DNA of 15,385 nucleotides. Source: DUOJ01 sp041676265 (lineage in GTDB: Bacteria; Spirochaetota; Spirochaetia; Sphaerochaetales; Sphaerochaetaceae). Positions 6,925 to 13,968 of the stretch are shown piece by piece. Location: assembly GCA_041676265.1 (NCBI GenBank), contig JBAYSE010000028.1:1-15385 (forward strand), written 5' to 3'. The notes beneath the pieces are model-generated. The model did not search any database, was not told the origin of the DNA, and worked only from the letters and a program-made list of their open reading frames with translations. A program made the translations under genes and the position numbers. Each line of letters opens with the position of its first letter. Within the stretch, counting starts at the first letter, position 1.

Positions 6925-7980
6925 ATGGCACGTAAAAACCTGTTGAAAGGATTTAAAAAACCGAAAGGGGTTACCTTTGAACACACCTTAGTTGAACCCG
7001 ATTCAGGTCGCTTTGTGGCTTATCCATTTGAACGTGGATTTGGGACAACTATCGGAAACACTTTGCGCAGAATTCTCCTCTCATCAATTCAAGGATACGC
7101 TGTAACAGCTGTAAGGATTACTACTATCAATGAAGAGGGGATTCCACATCTGCTCTCCAGCGAGTACGAATCGCTACCTCACGTTGTTGAAGATGTCCCT
7201 GACATCGTGGCAAACCTTAAAAAACTGAAGATTAAAATGCCCGAAGATATTGAGAGCACTTTAATCACCGTTGAATGCAAGGGGCCGGGTACTTTAACGG
7301 CTGCGGCACTCGAGAAAAACAATGTTGAGATTATCAACAGAGATTTGGTTATCTTCACCATGATGGAAGAGGCTAATGTTGAACTAGAGTTGCAAATTGA
7401 CCTTGCCAGAGGGTATGTCCCGGCGGAAATTAACGAAAAATATATTGAAGAAGTGGGAACTATCCCCCTTGATGCAAACTTCTCTCCGGTAAAAAGGGTC
7501 AAATTTGAGATAGAACCGACCCGTGTTGGTCAGCGTAGCGACTACGATAAACTTTTGTTGGATGTTTTTACCGATGGGACTATCTCTCCCGAGAACGCCT
7601 TAGCAGAAGCGGCAAAAATTGCCAAAGACCATTTTTCGATTTTCATCAATTTCGATGAGAGCTTAATCGATAGCGGTGATGAGGTTGATGAAGAGGAAGA
7701 GCAAATTAAGAAGATTTTGAATACTTCTGTTGAGGAGCTCGAATTGACTGTGCGTTCAAGCAATTGCCTTAAGAATGCCAATATTAAAACGATTGGCGAT
7801 TTGACTCGCAAGAGTGAAGAGGAGATTGCCAAAACGAGGAATTTTGGAAAGAAATCACTCCAAGAGATTAAAGAGAAACTCAAAGAGTGGAATTTGAGTC
7901 TTGGTATGACCGATTACAGTGTTTTAAAGAACTCAATTAGAATGTCAGGTAATAACAAGGAAGAAGAGAATGAGGCATAG
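6925..7980 (+). CDS. rpoA: DNA-directed RNA polymerase alpha subunit
   Basis: The alpha subunit dimerises to start RNA polymerase assembly and contacts promoter UP elements and activators. The product has 351 residues, a little longer than E. coli (329). The N-terminal domain (about 1-240) has PFERGFGTTIGNTLRRILLSS (shown in conserved position 34-54). An acidic linker (about 249-259, DSGDEVDEEEE) leads to the C-terminal domain (about 266-325) with ELTVRSSNCLKNANI, where R277 matches the DNA-contacting arginine R265 of E. coli. A polar tail of about 25 residues follows. AAGGAG at 6914-6919 supports the ATG. The last 11 bases overlap rplQ. Stop is TAG. Confidence 0.98.
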   Translation: MARKNLLKGFKKPKGVTFEHTLVEPDSGRFVAYPFERGFGTTIGNTLRRILLSSIQGYAVTAVRITTINEEGIPHLLSSEYESLPHVVEDVPDIVANLKKLKIKMPEDIESTLITVECKGPGTLTAAALEKNNVEIINRDLVIFTMMEEANVELELQIDLARGYVPAEINEKYIEEVGTIPLDANFSPVKRVKFEIEPTRVGQRSDYDKLLLDVFTDGTISPENALAEAAKIAKDHFSIFINFDESLIDSGDEVDEEEEQIKKILNTSVEELELTVRSSNCLKNANIKTIGDLTRKSEEEIAKTRNFGKKSLQEIKEKLKEWNLSLGMTDYSVLKNSIRMSGNNKEEENEA

Positions 7981-8407
7981 GAAAGGTTTTAATGCATTGA
8001 GCCGACGTAGCGGCCAAAGAAAAGCGCTTAAGCGCGGATTAGTAACTTCACTTTTTAGATACGAAAGGATTGAGACTACCAAGGCTAAAGCTAAAGAGGT
8101 CCAGCGGATGGCTGAAAAGATGATAACGAGGGCAAAAGTCGATTCGGTACACAACCGTCGCATGGTAGCCCGCGATATTACCAACGAAGCTGTCTTAGCC
8201 AAATTGTTTACCGACATTGGACCCCTCAACGTAGATCGTCCCGGTGGTTACACTCGAATAATTAAGACGGGCAGACGCCAAGGCGATGCGGCTGAGATGG
8301 TTATTCTTGAGCTGGTTGCTAAGAGTGAAAAGCCCAAAAAGAGGGCCAAAGAGCCTAAAAAAGTCGAAAAAGAAAAGCCAAGAGCGCTGAGTAAAATTGC
8401 TCGGTAA
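7970..8407 (+). CDS. rplQ: 50S ribosomal protein L17
   Basis: The product has 145 residues and begins MRHRKGFNALSRRSGQRKAL, typical of L17. The conserved end of the core, GGYTRIIKTGRRQGDAAEM (about 92-110), is clear. L17 lies near the peptide exit of the large subunit. Residues about 118-145 form a lysine-rich tail (KPKKRAKEPKKVEKEKPRAL) beyond the core, making it longer than the roughly 120-residue short form. The start overlaps the end of rpoA by 11 bases, with AAGGAAG at 7957-7963 inside rpoA as ribosome-binding site, so the pair is probably coupled. It is the last gene before the terminator. Stop is TAA. Confidence 0.97.
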   Translation: MRHRKGFNALSRRSGQRKALKRGLVTSLFRYERIETTKAKAKEVQRMAEKMITRAKVDSVHNRRMVARDITNEAVLAKLFTDIGPLNVDRPGGYTRIIKTGRRQGDAAEMVILELVAKSEKPKKRAKEPKKVEKEKPRALSKIAR

Positions 8408-8419
8408 ACTCTCTAATAA

Positions 8420-8454
8420 AAGGCCATCTCCTCGCGGGGTGGTCTTATTTTGTT
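8420..8454 (+). terminator. Intrinsic terminator of the ribosomal protein operon
   Basis: An 11-base-pair hairpin (arms 8420-8430 and 8436-8446, loop CTCGC) includes three G-T wobbles and is followed by ATTTTGTT at 8447-8454. It begins 12 bases after the rplQ stop. The poly-A-like AATAAA just upstream pairs in sense with the T run and could let it work weakly on the other strand too. It separates the ribosomal block from the rny promoter. Confidence 0.85.
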
Positions 8455-8487
8455 ACATGGACTGACTCTAAATTATTAACCTGCAAT

Positions 8488-8500
8488 CGCTTGACAAGCG
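8488..8500. promoter_or_regulatory. Perfect inverted repeat over the -35 box, possible operator
   Basis: CGCTTG-A-CAAGCG is a perfect 6+1+6 inverted repeat. It contains most of the TTGACA -35 hexamer of the rny promoter, whose first five bases lie in the repeat with the sixth in the right arm. A repressor bound here would block RNA polymerase. No T run follows, so it is not a terminator. That it is an operator is an inference; a chance palindrome is possible because TTGACA plus GC-matching flanks produces it easily. Confidence 0.4.
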
Positions 8501-8519
8501 TTAAGTCCGTGCGTATTAT
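8491..8519 (+). promoter_or_regulatory. Sigma-70-type promoter of rny operon
   Basis: TTGACA at 8491-8496 matches the -35 consensus exactly. A 17-base spacer leads to TATTAT at 8514-8519, five of six bases of the -10 consensus. Transcription should start near 8526, giving a 5' leader of about 20 bases with GGGGGA at 8534-8539 before the rny ATG. It lies after the rplQ terminator and would drive rny, ymdB and tlyA. The remaining bases of the 138-base gap (8455-8487) show nothing I can name. Confidence 0.85.
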
Positions 8520-8545
8520 TGTTTCAATACAATGGGGGAAGTACT

Positions 8546-10075
8546 ATGAGTATATTTTTGCTAATCCCTCTTTGTCTAGTTAGTGTAATTCTAGGTTGGC
8601 TATTTCGTTGGATTTATGCGAGGTTCAAGCTCACCTCAATTGAGCAGAAGGCTGTTCGATTGAATCAGGAAGCTATAAAAGAAGCAGAAACTAAAAGTAA
8701 AGAACTTTTAATTGAGACTAGAGATCGTTTATTAAAAGAGCAACAAGAACAGGAACGTGAGGCTAGAGAACGCCGAGGAGAACTTCAGAGAACAGAACAG
8801 AGACTGTTAAAGAAGGAAGAAAATTTAGAACGAAAACAAGCAGAACTGGATGTCCAGAAGGGACAACTAGAAGACAAAGAGAAGAAAAATTTAGAACGCG
8901 AAGAGAAAATTGCCGAATTAGAGCAATTTTGGACGAGCGAGTTAGAACGTGTTGCCAGTATGACCTCAGAAGAGGCCAAGCAACAAATTATTGAAGCTTT
9001 ACAGAACGAAGCGAAAAGAGATGCCCAAGTTGTTATCAACAAGATAGAGCAAGAGGCCCAGTTGCGCTCCGACAAGATCGCTCGCGATATCATTGTGACC
9101 AGTATTCAGCGGTTGGCCACCGAGGTCTCCTCTGATGTAACGGTAACAACGGTGAGCCTCCCCGGTGATGAGATGAAGGGGAGAATTATTGGGCGTGAAG
9201 GGCGTAATATTAGAACTTTGGAGACGCTTACCGGGGTCGACGTTATAATCGACGACACCCCTGAAGCCGTGGTCATCTCCTGTTTTGATCCCGTTAGAAA
9301 AGAGATTGCCCGGGTTGCTTTAGAGCGACTAGTGCATGATGGCAGGATCCACCCCGCTCGTATTGAAGAGGTGGTGACCAAGGCAACCAAAGAGATGGAG
9401 CAGATTATTATGGAGGAGGGGGAGAAAGTTATTTTCGACCTAGGCCTGCATAACTTCAGCCAAGAGTTGATTCGTGCTTTAGGCAGACTCCACTTTAGGA
9501 CCAGCTACGGACAAAATGTGTTGGCCCACTCTAAAGAGGTAGCCATCCTTGCCGGTATGATTGCCAGTGAAGTTGGCGCTGATCGGGATATTGCGCGGCG
9601 TGGAGGGCTGTTACACGACATTGGAAAAGGTATTGAGTCCGACGGAGACGCAAACCACGCCGAAATGGGGGCGGAATTGGCGCGCCGCTTAGGGGAAGAC
9701 CCTAGGGTGATTAATGCAATCCTCTCCCACCACAACGATATTGAGCCGGCGTGTATAGAGTCGGTTATTGTCCAAATTGCAGATGCCATCTCCGCTGCCA
9801 GACCGGGAGCTCGTCGGGAGACCCTCGATAACTACATTAAGCGACTTGAGAGTTTAGAGGCAATTGCCGAAAGTTTTGAGGGGGTCGAAAAAGCCTACGC
9901 TATTCAAGCCGGTCGCGAGTTGCGAATTTTGGTCAATAATGATAGCGTTAGTGACGATGGGGCGAAAGAGATCGCCAAAGGGATTGCAGGGAGGATTGAA
10001 GCCGAACTCCGTTACCCAGGGAGGATTAAGGTAACTATAATCCGTGAGATGAGGGTAGTGGAATACGCTCGCTAA
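8546..10075 (+). CDS. rny: Ribonuclease Y
   Basis: RNase Y is a membrane-bound endoribonuclease that starts mRNA decay. The product has 509 residues, the usual size. An N-terminal membrane helix (about 3-24) leads into a long charged coiled coil (about 30-170, rich in E, K, Q, R). A KH RNA-binding domain follows (about 200-265) with the GREG loop at 216-219. The metal-dependent HD domain (about 325-425) has H328, the H357-D358 pair in LLHDIGKG, H371, and H395-H396. I chose the ATG at 8546: a longer frame from TTG 8519 starts inside the -10 box, so it cannot be on the transcript. GGGGGA at 8534-8539 is the ribosome-binding site. Stop is TAA. Confidence 0.97.
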   Translation: MSIFLLIPLCLVSVILGWLFRWIYARFKLTSIEQKAVRLNQEAIKEAETKSKELLIETRDRLLKEQQEQEREARERRGELQRTEQRLLKKEENLERKQAELDVQKGQLEDKEKKNLEREEKIAELEQFWTSELERVASMTSEEAKQQIIEALQNEAKRDAQVVINKIEQEAQLRSDKIARDIIVTSIQRLATEVSSDVTVTTVSLPGDEMKGRIIGREGRNIRTLETLTGVDVIIDDTPEAVVISCFDPVRKEIARVALERLVHDGRIHPARIEEVVTKATKEMEQIIMEEGEKVIFDLGLHNFSQELIRALGRLHFRTSYGQNVLAHSKEVAILAGMIASEVGADRDIARRGGLLHDIGKGIESDGDANHAEMGAELARRLGEDPRVINAILSHHNDIEPACIESVIVQIADAISAARPGARRETLDNYIKRLESLEAIAESFEGVEKAYAIQAGRELRILVNNDSVSDDGAKEIAKGIAGRIEAELRYPGRIKVTIIREMRVVEYAR

Positions 10076-10087
10076 CGTAAGGAGACT

Positions 10088-10888
10088 ATGTCTAAATCAA
10101 GGAATTTTACGGCTCTGATGCTCGGGGATGTGATTGGACACCCTGGGTGCAGAGCCATTTTTAGTGGGTTGAATCAACTCATAAAAGAGTATAGGGCTGA
10201 CTTTGTGGTGGTCAACGGAGAGAATGCCGCCGGTGGGTTAGGAATCAACAAAGAGATTGCCCGCCATTTTTTCTCGCAAGGCGTGGATGTAATCACCAGT
10301 GGCAATCATATCTGGCAACAGGAAGATTTTATTAACCTCTTTAAAGAGCATGAAAACCTCCTTAGGCCGGCTAATTATCCCTCACAAACGGCTGGCAGGG
10401 GGTCAATTGTGGTTGAGAAAGGGGGCTGGAAAGTGGGGGTAATTAACCTCCAGGGGCGCCAACAAATGGTCCCTATTGACTGTCCATTCCAAGTTGGTAA
10501 AGCCTTGGCAGAGAAACTGGGCAAAGTGACCCCCCTGTTGTTAGTCGACTTCCACGCCGAATTACCCCAAGAGAAAGAGGCCTTAGCTTTCTTCCTTGAT
10601 GGGAAGGTGTCGGTAGTGGTTGGAACCCACACCCACGTACAGACAACCGATGAACAGATTCTACCGAAAGGGAGTGCTTTCATTACAGACTTGGGGATGA
10701 GTGGTCCCCTTGGTGGGGTTATTGGCTCGACTCCTTCTATTTCGATAGAGCGACAGTTGACCCAACTCCCCCTTAAAAATGAGGTCTTTGATGGCCCTTC
10801 TTGCTTACAAGGCGTGGTTTGTTCAATTAACCCGGAAAATGGGAAAGCCCTCTCAATTAAGAGAATTAGTCGCCAATTTGGACGTTAA
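10088..10888 (+). CDS. ymdB: YmdB-family metallophosphodiesterase
   Basis: The product has 266 residues and belongs to the YmdB/TIGR00282 branch of calcineurin-like phosphoesterases, known in Bacillus to cleave 2',3'-cyclic nucleotides and to influence biofilm and motility choices. The whole metal-ligand set is visible: D14 (MLGDVIGHPG), E45 and N46 (VVNGENAAGG), N73 and H74 (SGNHIW), H156 (VDFHAE), H181 and H183 (GTHTHVQT). It follows rny by 12 bases with TAAGGAG at 10078-10084, a short 3-base spacing to the ATG. The rny-ymdB pairing is widespread and hints at a shared role in RNA metabolism. The function here is inferred from the family. Stop is TAA. Confidence 0.93.
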   Translation: MSKSRNFTALMLGDVIGHPGCRAIFSGLNQLIKEYRADFVVVNGENAAGGLGINKEIARHFFSQGVDVITSGNHIWQQEDFINLFKEHENLLRPANYPSQTAGRGSIVVEKGGWKVGVINLQGRQQMVPIDCPFQVGKALAEKLGKVTPLLLVDFHAELPQEKEALAFFLDGKVSVVVGTHTHVQTTDEQILPKGSAFITDLGMSGPLGGVIGSTPSISIERQLTQLPLKNEVFDGPSCLQGVVCSINPENGKALSIKRISRQFGR

Positions 10889-10889
10889 G

Positions 10890-11657
10890 ATGGATAAGGT
10901 TAAGCTAAGAGAGTTGTTAAAAGCTCAATTGCCAACTTTAAGTTGCGCTGAAATTGAAGCCCTGTTAGCATGCCGACAGTTAAAAATTGGACAGGAGACT
11001 TGTACCAACTTAGAGACCCTCTACCCGGCAGAGAGCAAAATAGAGATTGTCAGAAAACGGTACGTCTCGCGTGGCGGTTATAAATTAGAGAAAGCATTGA
11101 CGACATGGCCTCTTGAAGTGCGGGACAAGGTGATGGTTGATGCCGGTTCCTCCAGTGGAGGCTTTAGCGACTGTCTCCTTCAAAATGGGGCTGCTCTAGT
11201 GCATGCAATTGATGTAGGTTACAACCTCCTAGATTACTCTCTTCGAGTTGATAAGCGGGTAGTGGTCCATGAGAGACAAAATATTATGGAGAAGGTGAAA
11301 CTAGAGCCCCCTCCACACGCCGCTGTAGCCGACCTCTCTTTCCGTTCGATTGTGACGGCTGCTGACCACATCCTCTCTCTCACTCAAGAGAGATGGATGG
11401 TAGCTTTAATTAAACCCCAATTTGAAGTACCCAAAGGGGCAGAAGACTTTAATGGGGTCCTTGACGATGATGAGCTCCTTTTTAATACTCTCTTAGAAGT
11501 ATTTAAGGCGCTAAAAGAGCGTAATGTTGGCTTTAAGGCTATTATGGAGTCGCCAATTCGGGGTAGTAAGGGAAACCGCGAATTTTTAGCCCATCTGGAG
11601 AGAGGCCAGTGGTTAAGTGAAGCTGAATTTGTCGAGAACTTACACAGGCTAATCTAG
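10890..11657 (+). CDS. tlyA: TlyA-family rRNA 2'-O-methyltransferase (haemolysin A family)
   Basis: TlyA proteins join an S4-like RNA-binding domain to an FtsJ-type methyltransferase; mycobacterial TlyA methylates riboses in 16S and 23S rRNA, while the Brachyspira protein was first named a haemolysin. The product has 255 residues. The S4 part (about 1-50) is poorly conserved. The methyltransferase part has YVSRGGYKLEKAL (K65), the SAM-binding VDAGSSSGGFSDCLLQ (83-98), VADLSFRSI (D148), LIKPQFE (K175) and E220, giving a plausible K-D-K-E tetrad. I chose ATG 10890, one base after the ymdB stop; the frame stays open upstream to ATG 10779, but that part lies within ymdB and does not resemble TlyA. 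No clear ribosome-binding site is seen, so translation is probably coupled to ymdB. Stop is TAG. Confidence 0.9.
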   Translation: MDKVKLRELLKAQLPTLSCAEIEALLACRQLKIGQETCTNLETLYPAESKIEIVRKRYVSRGGYKLEKALTTWPLEVRDKVMVDAGSSSGGFSDCLLQNGAALVHAIDVGYNLLDYSLRVDKRVVVHERQNIMEKVKLEPPPHAAVADLSFRSIVTAADHILSLTQERWMVALIKPQFEVPKGAEDFNGVLDDDELLFNTLLEVFKALKERNVGFKAIMESPIRGSKGNREFLAHLERGQWLSEAEFVENLHRLI

Positions 11658-12149
11658 GAGTTTCCCTTCCACTAAGATAAAAAGCTTTTTAATTTGAAGA
11701 GGTTTTAAGGTCTGCCAAACCTGCTCCATTTTAAGGTGGTACCCATTTTCCCAGACAGTTGGATTTAGGAACTCTTTTGAAAAATCGACATAGGCGACTG
11801 CTCTTCTAACACTAACGCCCCTCAGTTTTGTCTTCTGTGGGATATAGGTGATGCCTCCGTCCCTGAGGGCTACACTGGGTACTCCCTTTAAAAGCGCCTC
11901 TAAAGTTCTGTGGTAAATTGTAGGGCCTTCAGCGGTGACAGAGTAGAGTTGGTAGGTTTTATCTGGGAGGGGAAAAGCAACTTTTATGGGCTCTTTTACC
12001 TGCTCATTTTGTGCTAGATAGTTCTTAATAAGGGGCACAACGCCAGAGGCTTCTATAGCTGAGCGGATGCGGGGTAGGGCAATAACGGTAGCCAGTGCCA
12101 GAGCAACGAAGAGGGCGAAAGTAATATAAAGGAGTGGCATCCTGCGCAT
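11649..12149 (-). CDS. Membrane-anchored GerMN-domain protein
   Basis: This gene runs against its neighbours. The 166-residue product has an N-terminal hydrophobic helix (about 5-26) and no lipobox cysteine, so it is probably anchored with its C-terminal part outside the inner membrane. Residues about 60-160 resemble the GerMN (sporulation/spore germination, GerM) domain: LYSV near 68, the YHRTLEALLKGVPS segment, GITYIPQKTKLRGVSV, then VAYVDFSKEF. The domain occurs in many non-sporulating bacteria; its ligand is not generally known, and I do not assign a function. ATG at 12149 is used; an ATG at 12140 would remove three residues. Neither has a good Shine-Dalgarno sequence. The end overlaps the end of tlyA by 9 bases. 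Stop is TAG. Confidence 0.85.
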   Translation of the reverse strand: MRRMPLLYITFALFVALALATVIALPRIRSAIEASGVVPLIKNYLAQNEQVKEPIKVAFPLPDKTYQLYSVTAEGPTIYHRTLEALLKGVPSVALRDGGITYIPQKTKLRGVSVRRAVAYVDFSKEFLNPTVWENGYHLKMEQVWQTLKPLQIKKLFILVEGKLLD

Positions 12150-12231
12150 AGGCTAAGCATACACCACAAGGTAACCGTTAGGCGAGTATCTATTTACATC
12201 AACAAGGAAAGCACAGTATGATACGCCATAT
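12150..12231. promoter_or_regulatory. Divergent intergenic region between GerMN gene and ptsI
   Basis: These 82 bases must hold the start signals for both divergent genes. For the minus-strand gene the best -10 candidate is TATGCT (minus strand, 12161-12156), without a recognisable -35 box; it would put the first transcribed base at 12149, the A of the ATG. A small inverted repeat TAAC-C-GTTA lies at 12172-12180. I see no Shine-Dalgarno sequence serving either gene. The minus-strand promoter call is weak. Confidence 0.4.
12193..12222 (+). promoter_or_regulatory. Probable promoter of ptsI
   Basis: TTTACA at 12193-12198 (five of six bases of the -35 consensus) and TATGAT at 12217-12222 (five of six of the -10 consensus) are separated by 18 bases. 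The expected start of transcription is near 12229, only about 3 bases before the ptsI ATG at 12232, which implies a leaderless or nearly leaderless mRNA. The hexamers are good but not perfect, and no other candidate in the 82-base gap is better. Confidence 0.6.
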
Positions 12232-13968
12232 ATGAGAGTTATGCAGGGCATTGCAGCCTCCCCAGGGATTGGATTAGGTCAAGCTTTCCTCTATGTTCAC
12301 GAGAGATTCCTTACTCCCCATATTAATATTGAGGAGGGTGAAATCCCTGAAGAGCTCAAGAGGTTTAAAAAAGCCCTCCAAGTTGTAGCCCAAGACCTCG
12401 CTGAGATTGTTAAGACCGCCGCCGTCGATAACTCTGAGCAGATTGTCGAGACGCACCTTTTAATGCTTGAAGACCCAGAGTTTACTAAAGCGGTTGAAGT
12501 GCTGATTAAAGAAGAACAGGTATGTGCTGAGTGGGCAGTGGAGCGGGTCTTAAAGGCAGCGATTGAGGCGATTGAAAAGGGTAATGACCCGCTGCTACGG
12601 GAGCGTAGTGCCGATATAAACGATATTAGGTGGCACTTAGTAAAACAGTTGATGGGTAAGAGCCACAGCAACCTCTCCATGATAAACCACGATGTGATTT
12701 TGGTATCAGATACACTGTTACCCTCCCAAGTACTCTCTTTAGACCATAAATATATTAAAGCAATCGCCCTTGATGGGGGCGGTAAAACCAGCCACGTTGC
12801 AATTCTAGCCCAAGCTCTCCAAATCCCTACCGTCGTTGGGTTAGGCAATATTACGGAGAAAGTTCGCCCTAATGACCAAGTTATAGTCGACGGGAACTTG
12901 GGAGAAGTTGCCATCAGGCCTAGCGTTGCCTCTGCCAATAAAATGGTTGAGCGCCATGCTAAATGGGAAGAGAATACCAGAAAATTGTTGGCGTTAGCCA
13001 CTGAAGAGGCCATCACAACCGATGGGTTTAAAGTCGAGCTTAAGGCTAATATTGAGAGGGTCGAAGAGGTCGCGTCAGTTCTCAAAAATGGGGCAGAAGG
13101 GGTGGGATTGTTCCGTTCTGAATTCCTCTTTTTAAAACCGGGCGGAGCAAGTGAAGAGGAACAATTTGAGGCCTACAAAGAGGTCCTCAATCGTCTAGGT
13201 AAAACGAAAGCTGTCACAATTCGGACGATTGATGTCGGTGGGGATAAAATTATCCCGGATCTCCAAGGACTCAGTGAAGAGAACCCTATTTTAGGTTGGC
13301 GTGCCGTGCGCTTCTGTCTCTCCCGAAAAGATATCTTTAGAGCACAGTTAAGGGCCTTACTGCGGGCTTCCAATTACGGTAAACTCAAAATAATGTTCCC
13401 GATGATTAGCGGTGTTGAGGAGTTAGAGAGTGCCCTTACAATCCTTGAACAGGTGAAGGATGAACTTAGGGGAAATCAGGTTCCCTTTGATGAAGAGATT
13501 GAGGTTGGCATAATGGTTGAGGTTCCCTCAGCCGCCCTCACTGCTGATATCCTGGCAAAAAAGACCGACTTCTTTTCGATTGGGACTAACGACCTAATTC
13601 AGTATACAATCGCGGTAGACCGGGGGAATGAGAAGATCGCCTATCTCTACCAGCCTTTTCATCCCGGTGTGTTGCGATTGATTCAAATGGTAGTAGAAAA
13701 GGGGAGTGCGGCTGGACTTCCCGTGGCAATGTGTGGGGAGATGGCCTCAAACCCCCTTGCAGTTGTCCTTCTTATTGGTATGGGGATTAATGAGTTGAGC
13801 ATGAGTCCCCTTAGTATCCTGAAGGTCAAACACATTATTCGCAGTATTTCTAAGCTTGAGGCGTATGAGGTTTTAGAAGAGGTGCTGAAAATGGACTCTT
13901 ACCTCAACATTAATCGTTATCTAAGGGAGTGGATGTATGATAGATTCGGAGACTTCTTCACTGCGTAA
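12232..13968 (+). CDS. ptsI: Phosphoenolpyruvate-protein phosphotransferase (PTS enzyme I)
   Basis: Enzyme I takes the phosphoryl group from PEP and passes it to HPr in the cytoplasm. The product has 578 residues, the usual size. The N-terminal part starts GIAASPGIGLGQAF, and the phosphorylated histidine is H188 in DGGGKTSHVAILA. The PEP-binding barrel (about 265-545) has R295 (GLFRSEFLF), R331 (IRTIDVGGDK), E430 (MVEVPSAA), D454 (GTNDLIQYT) and the catalytic C501 (MCGEMASNP). All key residues are present, so it should be active. No HPr or EII gene is adjacent. The ATG at 12232 has no Shine-Dalgarno sequence; an ATG at 12241 would also keep the family start. Its last 32 bases overlap der. Stop is TAA. 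Confidence 0.96.
   Translation: MRVMQGIAASPGIGLGQAFLYVHERFLTPHINIEEGEIPEELKRFKKALQVVAQDLAEIVKTAAVDNSEQIVETHLLMLEDPEFTKAVEVLIKEEQVCAEWAVERVLKAAIEAIEKGNDPLLRERSADINDIRWHLVKQLMGKSHSNLSMINHDVILVSDTLLPSQVLSLDHKYIKAIALDGGGKTSHVAILAQALQIPTVVGLGNITEKVRPNDQVIVDGNLGEVAIRPSVASANKMVERHAKWEENTRKLLALATEEAITTDGFKVELKANIERVEEVASVLKNGAEGVGLFRSEFLFLKPGGASEEEQFEAYKEVLNRLGKTKAVTIRTIDVGGDKIIPDLQGLSEENPILGWRAVRFCLSRKDIFRAQLRALLRASNYGKLKIMFPMISGVEELESALTILEQVKDELRGNQVPFDEEIEVGIMVEVPSAALTADILAKKTDFFSIGTNDLIQYTIAVDRGNEKIAYLYQPFHPGVLRLIQMVVEKGSAAGLPVAMCGEMASNPLAVVLLIGMGINELSMSPLSILKVKHIIRSISKLEAYEVLEEVLKMDSYLNINRYLREWMYDRFGDFFTA

Noticed and set aside
8519..8545. A longer RNase Y starting at TTG 8519
   Set aside because: That codon begins within the -10 box of the promoter, upstream of the expected transcript start.
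10779..10889. A longer TlyA starting inside ymdB
   Set aside because: The added 37 residues overlap ymdB in another frame and do not resemble the TlyA N-terminus.
11679..11690. AAAAAGCTTTTT palindrome considered as a terminator for the convergent genes
   Set aside because: It has only two GC bases at the centre, no loop and no separate T run, and lies in the coding part of the GerMN gene.
12172..12180. TAAC-C-GTTA repeat as an operator for the divergent genes
   Set aside because: Four-base arms are too short to be more than chance; mentioned only in the intergenic entry.
12297..13085. A 262-codon open frame on the minus strand inside ptsI
   Set aside because: It lies entirely opposite a gene with every catalytic residue conserved, has serine/leucine-rich sequence typical of a reversed frame, and shows no domain.
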